A stretch of DNA of 32,943 bases, from the IMG/VR virus record IMGVR_UViG_3300049595_005441, positions 1 to 32,943 of that record. One strand, written 5' to 3'. Position 1 is the first letter of the stretch. Each line of letters starts with the position of its first letter. The notes below the pieces were generated by a model that was not told where the DNA came from, searched no databases, and worked only from the letters and a program-made list of their open reading frames with translations. Positions 24,974 to 32,007 of the stretch are shown here, piece after piece. The stretch comes from a virus. The position numbers and the translations under genes were made by a program.

Positions 24974-27289
24974 TTATGCTGAACATCCAAAACATTCAAA
25001 AGGTGAATTTTCAGGTTTCTTTGGAGTGTCTTCATTTTCAGTTTTAACGTCAATTGCCAATTGTTTTCTTGACATTGTGATTGCATCTGTTCTAAGATAA
25101 TATTGCCCAGTCTTCAATCCGAGCCTCCATCCATGAAAATGAGAAGAAGTTAGTTTGCCTACTGTTGGATTCTTCATAAAGATATTCAAGCTTTGAGATT
25201 GATCGATAAAAGGCGCACGTTCTGCAGACATATTTATAAGTTCCTTTTGAGAAATTTCGTAAACAGTCTTGTATTTTTCTCTGATTTCTTTAGGAATTAC
25301 ATTTATATCCTGGATAGAACCATCATTTTTTATAATTTCTGTTTTGATGTATTCATTCCAAAGACTTAATTCTTCCAAATCTTGTATCAAATATTTGTTA
25401 ATAACGATATGCTCCCCACCAATAACTTTTCTGATATACATGTTACTGAAAAATGGCTCAATTGCTTCAGTGCTGCCAATAATTGATGCACTTGATGCTG
25501 TTGGCATAGTCGAAGTTAAAGTTGAATTCATGACACCGTATTTTACGATATCTTCTTTCAAAGAATCCCAATCCCAAAGACCAGATAATTCTGTTACATT
25601 CCACATGTCATATTGTAAAATTCCTTTAGAAAATGGAGAATCTTTAAAAAACTTATAAGTTTCATCTTTTTCTTTTGCTAAATCACATGAAGATTTCAAT
25701 GAAGCATAATAAATTGTTTCAAATATATCTTTATTCAATTTTTTAGCTTCTTCAGAAGTAAATGGAAATCCCATCAATGCAAAAGTATCTGCAAGACCTT
25801 GAACACCTATTGCTAAAGCTCTTTGTTCAGTTGCACCCTTTCTGGCTTCTTCAGTTGAAAAATCGTTTACATCAATCAAAACGTTTAAAGATTTTACAAC
25901 TTCATATGCAGCATCATATAATCCTTTGAAATCGTAAACTTTATTGTTGACAAATTTCTGTAATACTAATGAAGAAAGAACGCATTGTGCTGTAGTTTCA
26001 GCATCGCTATATAAGTTAATCTCTGCGCATAAATTTGAAGATTTGATAGTACCAATGTTTTGCTGATTACTTTTATGGTTAACATGGTCTTTGTATGTCA
26101 TATAAGGTACACCTGTCTCAATCTGAGCCTCAAGAATTTTCTTCCAAAGACTTTGAGCTTTAATTTTGTTACCAATACCTAATGCAACTGCTTTATTGTA
26201 CTCTGCTTCATATTCTTCACCATAGATTTCCCAAAGAGGTTTTATTCCATTCTTAAGAAGATCATTTGGGCAGAACAAATACCAATCTCCATCTGATTCT
26301 ACAGCTCTCATAAAATTATCAGGTATCCAAAGTGCAGCAAACATATCTCTTGCTCTAAGTTCATCAGCACCCTCCTTTCTAATTTCTATAAGGTCTGCTA
26401 CATCTTTATGCCAAGGTTCTAAATAAACAGCTGCAGCACCTGGTCTTTTACCTTTTTGATTCCAAAATCTTAAGGATTCGTTAACAACTTTCATATACTT
26501 CAAAAGACCACCTGCTTTTCCTCCACCTTTACCAACATAAGATTCTTTACTTCTTATATTATGTAATGCAAGACCTATTCCTTCAGCTCTTGAAGAAGAT
26601 ATTGAAATATTCGCAAGAGTTTTTAACAAATCTGGCGTATTATCTCCTTTGTTCATCGTCAAATTGCAAGAAATCATGCTTTGATCATTTGTCCCAGCAT
26701 TAATCGAGATTGGGGTTGCAGGAGAAATTTTATGTGTTGAAACTAACTCGTAATATTTAAGTGCATCTTCAATTGTTTCTGTAACAGTCAAAGCAACTCT
26801 CATGTACATATGTTGTGGTCTTTCGACAATCTCATCTCTTTCCTTAAGAAGGTAAATTTCTTTCAAACGAGAGCATGCAAAATAGTCAAACATATAATCA
26901 CGACTATAATCAATAGCTTTTTGTATAACTTCAAAATTTTCCTTTACTTTGTTATATAAGGTTTCATTAACAATTCCATTGTTTTTTAACCTCTTTATAA
27001 GCTTAAAATAATTTTCTTCAGTTTCCTTATGAAGTCTTGATATAAAGATGTTTGCAGCCAATTTTGAATAGTCTGGATGCTTATGTGACAAAGAATCTGA
27101 AGTGATAGCAATTAAATCATCAATTTGATTTGTACTGATACCATCTCCAATTCCTTGAGTAACCTTAATAAATAATTCATCAGGATTTACTTTCAATCCT
27201 TCAGATTGTTTTTTTATCCTTGTCAATATTTTAGATGGATTAAACTCCATTGTACTTCCGTTCCTTTTAACGATTTCCATTTTGTTCAT
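24974..27289 (-). CDS. nrdA: Ribonucleotide reductase class Ia, large (alpha) subunit
   Basis: 771 aa. It reduces ribonucleoside diphosphates to deoxy forms together with NrdB. Residues about 4-95 form an ATP-cone, the allosteric activity site. The active-site set is complete: C208 (SCNL), N419-L-C421-A-E423 (thiyl radical Cys, Asn and Glu) and C436. The Tyr pair for radical transfer sits in 'GQYYLRTDAI', and the C-terminal redox pair in ECFGCSA. The spacing of 15 between C421 and C436, and the 'LGLKTGQYYLRT' block, match the eukaryotic-like branch rather than the E. coli NrdA branch, where the spacing is 23. It follows nrdB by 23 bases in the same operon, and a terminator comes after it. I see no Shine-Dalgarno site. 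Start at 27289; Met4 is an alternative. Confidence 0.97.
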   Translation of the reverse strand: MNKMEIVKRNGSTMEFNPSKILTRIKKQSEGLKVNPDELFIKVTQGIGDGISTNQIDDLIAITSDSLSHKHPDYSKLAANIFISRLHKETEENYFKLIKRLKNNGIVNETLYNKVKENFEVIQKAIDYSRDYMFDYFACSRLKEIYLLKERDEIVERPQHMYMRVALTVTETIEDALKYYELVSTHKISPATPISINAGTNDQSMISCNLTMNKGDNTPDLLKTLANISISSSRAEGIGLALHNIRSKESYVGKGGGKAGGLLKYMKVVNESLRFWNQKGKRPGAAAVYLEPWHKDVADLIEIRKEGADELRARDMFAALWIPDNFMRAVESDGDWYLFCPNDLLKNGIKPLWEIYGEEYEAEYNKAVALGIGNKIKAQSLWKKILEAQIETGVPYMTYKDHVNHKSNQQNIGTIKSSNLCAEINLYSDAETTAQCVLSSLVLQKFVNNKVYDFKGLYDAAYEVVKSLNVLIDVNDFSTEEARKGATEQRALAIGVQGLADTFALMGFPFTSEEAKKLNKDIFETIYYASLKSSCDLAKEKDETYKFFKDSPFSKGILQYDMWNVTELSGLWDWDSLKEDIVKYGVMNSTLTSTMPTASSASIIGSTEAIEPFFSNMYIRKVIGGEHIVINKYLIQDLEELSLWNEYIKTEIIKNDGSIQDINVIPKEIREKYKTVYEISQKELINMSAERAPFIDQSQSLNIFMKNPTVGKLTSSHFHGWRLGLKTGQYYLRTDAITMSRKQLAIDVKTENEDTPKKPENSPFECFGCSA

Positions 27290-27312
27290 AAATTTCTTTG
27301 GTTTATTTGTTA

Positions 27313-28263
27313 TTAAAATTCTTCATCAAATGAGATTGAGCCTGATAAATCTGCTTTTTTGTATTCAGTAGGTCTTCCTTCAAAAAAGTTTTGTTTGGCT
27401 TTCATTGCAATCTGCATCATGAAGTCAAATGGTTGTCTTACATTGAAAACAGGTTTACATCTAAATTGAATCAAGAGTTGATCTGTTACAAATTGGATAT
27501 ATTGTGTCATAAGGTTTTGATTCATCCCTATGAGTGAAACTGGAAGTGCATCAGTTATAAATTCTTTTTCAATTTCATACGCTGAAAGAATGATTTCTTT
27601 TATTCTTTCTTCTGAAACTTTATATTCTACATGGTTATTGTAAAGATGAATTGCAAAATCGGTGTGTAACGCTTCATCTTTGCTGATATATGAATTCGCT
27701 TGGCAAAGTCCTGGCATAAGACCTCTTGATTTTAACCAAAAGATTGAGCAGAATGAACCAGAGAAAAATATACCTTCAACTGCAGCAAATGCAATCAATC
27801 TTTCAGCAAAAGAATCTGAATCAATCCATTTGAGTGCCCATTCAGCTTTCTTTTTTACAATAGGTAATTTTTCGATTGCTTTAAAACATTCATCTCTTTC
27901 ATCGATATCTTTTACATATGTATCAATTAACAATGAGTACATCAAATTATGAATATTTTCCATTGCTATTTGAAATCCATAAAAGAAACTTGCTTCTGGA
28001 TATTGAACTTCATTTATAAAGTTGTGTGCAATATTGTGATTTACTATACCATCACTTGCAGCAAAGAATGATATTACATTTTTGACAAAAAACTTCTCAT
28101 TGTCATTCAGTTTTTCCCAATCATCAAGGTCTTTTGACAAATCTACAGATTCAGCAATCCAAAAAGCAGCTTGTGCTGTTTTATAAAAATCCCATATGTC
28201 AGGATGTTTTATTGGATAAATTACATAACGATCTTTGTTCTCGATTAAAATTTTCTCTTTCAT
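27313..28263 (-). CDS. nrdB: Ribonucleotide reductase class Ia, small (beta) subunit
   Basis: 316 aa, a ferritin-like di-iron protein that makes the tyrosyl radical used by NrdA. All metal ligands are present: D71, E102, H105, E163, E197 and H200, with E. coli-like spacings (E..H 3, E163 to E197 34). The radical Tyr is Y109, seven residues after E102 as in E. coli E115/Y122. The first part of the family pattern 'SKDEALH' is at 194-200. The C-terminus SFDEEF is an acidic/aromatic tail of the type that docks NrdB onto NrdA. A CTATTTAT leader motif lies 18 nt before the ATG. nrdB is the first gene of the nrdB-nrdA operon. Confidence 0.97.
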   Translation of the reverse strand: MKEKILIENKDRYVIYPIKHPDIWDFYKTAQAAFWIAESVDLSKDLDDWEKLNDNEKFFVKNVISFFAASDGIVNHNIAHNFINEVQYPEASFFYGFQIAMENIHNLMYSLLIDTYVKDIDERDECFKAIEKLPIVKKKAEWALKWIDSDSFAERLIAFAAVEGIFFSGSFCSIFWLKSRGLMPGLCQANSYISKDEALHTDFAIHLYNNHVEYKVSEERIKEIILSAYEIEKEFITDALPVSLIGMNQNLMTQYIQFVTDQLLIQFRCKPVFNVRQPFDFMMQIAMKAKQNFFEGRPTEYKKADLSGSISFDEEF

Positions 28264-28281
28264 GTTTTTGATTTTGTTTAA

Positions 28282-28289
28282 ATAAATAG
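28282..28289 (-). promoter_or_regulatory. Leader motif CTATTTAT before nrdB
   Basis: 18 nt before the ATG at 28263 in the 68-base gap after dnaB. The following bases (TTAAACAAAATCAAAAAC) nearly repeat the leader of the primase-helicase gene. A palindromic TTAAAAAATTTTTTAA in the same gap may be a weak terminator for dnaB. Confidence 0.55.
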
Positions 28290-28331
28290 AAGCTCAATCT
28301 GAATAGTAAATTAAAAAATTTTTTAAAAAAA

Positions 28332-30815
28332 TTAATACTCATCAGTAGCCCCAACTAAAATATCGTTCACTACTTTATCTGTGAGAAATTCCTCTTTCTC
28401 CATTTCAATAATTAAATTTGCATTATCAAAGATGCAATCCTGATATATGATACCTGATCTGCCAAAACGACTTTTCAGAATAGAAAATGTTGCTTTACAC
28501 ATTGATTGTTGTTCCAATGTTCTTGCAAGAGAAGCTACAAAGTGTGCTACCTTATACTTTCCAAAGTCACCTCCCATTTGTTCACCAGTAAGTAATTTTG
28601 TATTTAAAGAAGCTTTGGTTCCTTGGGTAAATACCCAACAAGCAAAATTAAGTTGGTCTTTTCCACATAATTTTTCAAGATCTCTTGCTATTTCTGATTG
28701 CCCTTCCCATCCAGAACTATAACTTTTTTTTGGTTTAATACAATCTAAGTAGTCAATAATTACCAAATCAAATTTAATCTTTTTGTATTCACCTGTATCT
28801 GGAAAATATACTCCTTGTTCTTGTGCTCTGATATAAAGATTTTTTATATCTTCAACAGTAGTTTCAGTGGAATCCATTGAATGTAATACCAGACTTCCAC
28901 CTTTTTCACTTATTTTTCTGAGCTTATCATCTGTTTCTTTAATTACAACTTTACGATTCTTTTTATTTGAAGAAAAATTAATGGGTTTACCAATAAGCTT
29001 TGCAACATGCTTCATTTTGATTTGTTCTTCAGTATCTTCAAAAAATATCTGAAGAACATTATAACCATCTTTTGCAGCATTGTTACTTACATATGTAGAA
29101 AATGTAGTATTATGTGTTAAAATAAAATCATCTGTAACATATAACTGATCTTCATTGGAAACTTTAATACAAATACATTCATCAATTCCCTCTAAAGAAA
29201 TATCTTTTATACTTTTATTATTTTTATAATGATTTCTTGGAATATATCTTGATTGCTTTCTTATTAAATGTGAAATCAATTTTATATCATCATTAAATGA
29301 CACATTTATATGATAAGAAATTCTTCCTTTCTTTTTTTCACCTTTATAAGTATAATATTTTTGTTTTTCTATAATTTGACCAGAATATCCTCCAACTGAT
29401 AAAACAAGAAATCTAAAATCTTCAGCTAATTTTTTAGATGTAGATGCAAATGTAATATTACCTCTTTTACCGATATACCCATCTGTATCAATTAAACCTC
29501 TAATTAGTTCTAATCTATCTTCAAATGAAGCAAACAAATATTTTTTAGGAATAAATTTTTCATAAGACCTTTTTCCGAGAAGTCCTTCTACTTCTACTAA
29601 GTTTTTTAATCTATTTACTTTATATTTAATTTTATCTTTGATTCTATAATCATATACACTGTATTTTACCAATTCATATTCTTCACCAAGAATTTCAATA
29701 ACTTTATCTAATAATTGTTGATCACCATTTGATATAGCAAAGTTACCACTTAATGAACCATCTCCAATTAAAACTCCTAATAAATATGGATGAATATCCA
29801 AATTATCAGTACTATTAAAATCTGCAAAAGGAATTCTTGGAATCCTATAATTTGCCTCGCCATTACCTCTTTTATAATTTCTCATTATTGTTTCAAGAGA
29901 ATAAGTTCGATATGTCTCTGTTTTATTATCAATATCATCTTTAGTTTTTACATTCCACAAATGATCTTTACAACAATATGTATATGTATTATCTGTAAAA
30001 GATATTTTATAATATTCTTTTTTTCCTTGAGGATATACCCCTAATACTTTTTGGGGTTTACCATCTGATCCTAAAATTTCATCTCCAATTTTTATTTCTG
30101 AAAATGTTTTATATCCATTAGGAGTATAAATCTTGCAAAAATGAGGTTGAGCTTTCCCTGCACCTGATGGAGCAATAAACAATGCAAATTCTCCATAAGC
30201 TAATCCACCATTCATATCAGAATCCAAAGCAGATATCTTTGTAGGAATGGGATGTCTTTCTCCTTCTTCCAAATGTCGATAATCCCCAGGAACAAAAGCC
30301 TCCAAAGGATTTTCATCTACATCAGAAATTATATTTCTCTGAAGAAGTGTTGGTATTTCATTAAATTTTTCATATTTTCCTTGGATAACTAATGCTTTAA
30401 TTTCATCCAAACAAGAAAATACGTTCTTAGAATTTATAAAGTTTACAAGATTATCTTTTACCCATTTAGGCTCTTCAATATGAGATTTTTGAATATCCCT
30501 CAAATATTCAATAAAAAGCTCTCTATCGTATTCATTTTGGGCATTAGCTAAAATCCTTTCTTTGATTGTATCGTAGAAAGGAATCTTATTGTTTACTTTA
30601 TAATGATTCTTTATTGACACAACAAGCCTTTGTGCCAATGAATTCGTAAAATGCTCCGAAGAAAGTTTATTTATTATCTTGCGACCAAAAGAATCATCCC
30701 TTACAACCCCATTGCCCTTAACTTCTTTAGATCCTATAATTAAGTTCAAAACTTTTAATTCATATTCTTCACCAAAAAAACCTAATCCTATATTTTTATC
30801 TTCAAAATGTTTCAT
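28332..30815 (-). CDS. dnaB: DnaB/T4 gp41-like replicative helicase with class 3 intein
   Basis: The 827-aa precursor holds a 479-aa helicase and a 348-aa intein (residues 222-569). The helicase is RecA-type: Walker A SGAGK221 continues with T570-T571 after splicing. E593 (FFEDT) is the likely catalytic Glu, Walker B is VIIDYLD (D688), and Q731 (FTQGTKAS) fits motif H3. The N-terminal 170 residues are helical, as in DnaB and T4 gp41. It unwinds DNA ahead of the fork and usually recruits a primase. Its partner could be the BT4734-like primase of the window, which is inference. Splicing must happen before the P-loop can bind ATP, so the protein should be inactive until then. The start is ATG 30815, with leader motif CTATTTAT 18 nt upstream. 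A strong terminator of the previous operon lies about 60 bases further upstream. Confidence 0.93.
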   Translation of the reverse strand: MKHFEDKNIGLGFFGEEYELKVLNLIIGSKEVKGNGVVRDDSFGRKIINKLSSEHFTNSLAQRLVVSIKNHYKVNNKIPFYDTIKERILANAQNEYDRELFIEYLRDIQKSHIEEPKWVKDNLVNFINSKNVFSCLDEIKALVIQGKYEKFNEIPTLLQRNIISDVDENPLEAFVPGDYRHLEEGERHPIPTKISALDSDMNGGLAYGEFALFIAPSGAGKAQPHFCKIYTPNGYKTFSEIKIGDEILGSDGKPQKVLGVYPQGKKEYYKISFTDNTYTYCCKDHLWNVKTKDDIDNKTETYRTYSLETIMRNYKRGNGEANYRIPRIPFADFNSTDNLDIHPYLLGVLIGDGSLSGNFAISNGDQQLLDKVIEILGEEYELVKYSVYDYRIKDKIKYKVNRLKNLVEVEGLLGKRSYEKFIPKKYLFASFEDRLELIRGLIDTDGYIGKRGNITFASTSKKLAEDFRFLVLSVGGYSGQIIEKQKYYTYKGEKKKGRISYHINVSFNDDIKLISHLIRKQSRYIPRNHYKNNKSIKDISLEGIDECICIKVSNEDQLYVTDDFILTHNTTFSTYVSNNAAKDGYNVLQIFFEDTEEQIKMKHVAKLIGKPINFSSNKKNRKVVIKETDDKLRKISEKGGSLVLHSMDSTETTVEDIKNLYIRAQEQGVYFPDTGEYKKIKFDLVIIDYLDCIKPKKSYSSGWEGQSEIARDLEKLCGKDQLNFACWVFTQGTKASLNTKLLTGEQMGGDFGKYKVAHFVASLARTLEQQSMCKATFSILKSRFGRSGIIYQDCIFDNANLIIEMEKEEFLTDKVVNDILVGATDEY
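29109..30152 (-). other. Class 3 intein with LAGLIDADG homing endonuclease
   Basis: 348 residues, starting with Ala (A222; no Cys/Ser/Thr) and ending in THN569, followed by T570. The class 3 triplet is present: Trp in block B (KDHLW287, with H285), Cys at F:4 (C549 in CICIKV) and Thr at +1. In class 3 inteins that Cys starts splicing in place of the missing first residue. The middle part has two LAGLIDADG blocks, LLGVLIGDGS (acid D352) and LIRGLIDTDGYI (acid D445), so the homing endonuclease looks intact. The insertion lies between K and T of the GAGK-TT P-loop, the most conserved codons of the host gene. Confidence 0.9.
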
Positions 30816-30833
30816 AGTTTTACCTGTATTAAG

Positions 30834-30841
30834 ATAAATAG
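30834..30841 (-). promoter_or_regulatory. Leader motif CTATTTAT before dnaB
   Basis: Minus strand reads TTATCTATTTATCTTAAT, 18 nt before the ATG at 30815 and after the terminator at 30877-30905. Confidence 0.55.
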
Positions 30842-30876
30842 ATAATGGTTTAACATTTTAAGACAGAAAAACGTTC

Positions 30877-30905
30877 AAAAAAAAACCCCTTCTTTTTAGA
30901 AGGGG
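30877..30905 (-). terminator. Strong rho-independent terminator after the 363-aa gene
   Basis: Perfect 8-bp stem CCCCTTCT/AGAAGGGG with a four-base loop, then nine U on the minus strand. It lies 11 bases past the stop of the 363-aa gene and ends the nuclease operon. Confidence 0.9.
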
Positions 30906-30915
30906 ACAAATATTT

Positions 30916-32007
30916 TTAAATCATTATCGATTCTTCGATTATCTCTTTTTCTGAACTGTTGACAGTGTAATTATTATTTTTACTTCTTTGGTATAAAAAC
31001 CTATTTTCGTATGAATCCATGTTTATATATTCTTTAATTAAAGTTCGGATTCCTTTGAAGTATGTATTTTCAACCTTAATGAGTTCAGATTCGACTTTTC
31101 TGATATCTTTCTCGATTGAAGCTGTTTTGATGTTATCCCCCATCTTTTCAACCTCTTGATGAGCATTTCTCATAACCTGGAGCTTCAATCTTAAATTCAT
31201 AGCTCTTTCAGAAAATGATGAGAACTCAGAAATATCATGGTATTCAATAGAACTTCTCATGTCTTCATTAGGAGAATTAAAACTAGTATTGAAATCTTTC
31301 CAAATAACTCCGATTGGTGGTACAAAGGTGGTTCCGTTGTAAGAAAAGTCATCCGCACTTATTGAATACCTAAAAATTTCTCTTTCGTAGTAATTACTCT
31401 GAAGTGTTTTTTCAAGACTTTTGAGTATATCTAATTCTTCCTTTGTAATCTTTCCGTATTGAGCTTTTTCTCTAAGTACATCGATTTTGTTATTCAGATC
31501 CTTCAAATCGTTAAACATCCCATTATCTCTTCTTACTAGAGAACGTCTGTCAATAATTACGAATGTGTACTTATTATTTTTTTGTTTGAACCAATTGTCA
31601 ACATTTTGTCTATAACCAACCAATTCTTGTGTCGCACTATTTTCAGTCTTAATAGTTTTATTGGCATCAGATATTGACATCATATCTCCAAGCAACAATG
31701 TTCTTTCAGACTTATTAAGGTTGTAAAGATACTGTTCAGTACCATTTCTTAAAATTAGTCTAAAAATTTCTGAAATAGCTTCTCCCAATTCTATAGCTTC
31801 CCATGAATTTTCAAAAGTATTAGTGTAATTAACATGATTCATTACAGAATCATCTCCTTTCAAATGGATTTTTTTGTCTAATAATTTTGATAAATTGAAT
31901 TCCTCTGGAAATGGAGCATCAAAATCTCTTTCTGAAGAAGTTACTATTTCATCATTGTAAAGTAATCTAAATGTGAACCTGTTAGGTTTCCTTGTGTAAT
32001 CACGCAT
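30916..32007 (-). CDS. Hypothetical protein, 363 aa, in replication operon
   Basis: Not recognised. 363 aa, soluble and rich in Asn, Lys and Glu. The N-terminal half is mixed alpha/beta. Two charged helical stretches look like coiled coils: residues about 165-205 (DLKDLNNKIDVLREKAQYGK and on) and about 275-325 (NLRLKLQVMRNAHQEVEK and on). There is no nucleotide-binding or nuclease motif. It overlaps the FEN nuclease gene upstream by 8 bases and ends just before a strong terminator, upstream of dnaB, so it is translated with the nuclease. A replication or recombination accessory role is inferred from the neighbours only. A helicase loader or SSB-like factor are options I could not support from sequence. 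Confidence 0.6.
   Translation of the reverse strand: MRDYTRKPNRFTFRLLYNDEIVTSSERDFDAPFPEEFNLSKLLDKKIHLKGDDSVMNHVNYTNTFENSWEAIELGEAISEIFRLILRNGTEQYLYNLNKSERTLLLGDMMSISDANKTIKTENSATQELVGYRQNVDNWFKQKNNKYTFVIIDRRSLVRRDNGMFNDLKDLNNKIDVLREKAQYGKITKEELDILKSLEKTLQSNYYEREIFRYSISADDFSYNGTTFVPPIGVIWKDFNTSFNSPNEDMRSSIEYHDISEFSSFSERAMNLRLKLQVMRNAHQEVEKMGDNIKTASIEKDIRKVESELIKVENTYFKGIRTLIKEYINMDSYENRFLYQRSKNNNYTVNSSEKEIIEESIMI

Noticed and set aside
25269-25658. 129-aa plus-strand ORF inside nrdA, and similar ORFs opposite the tail genes
   Set aside because: They lie wholly opposite well-supported genes, lack leader motifs and show no protein-like domain pattern.
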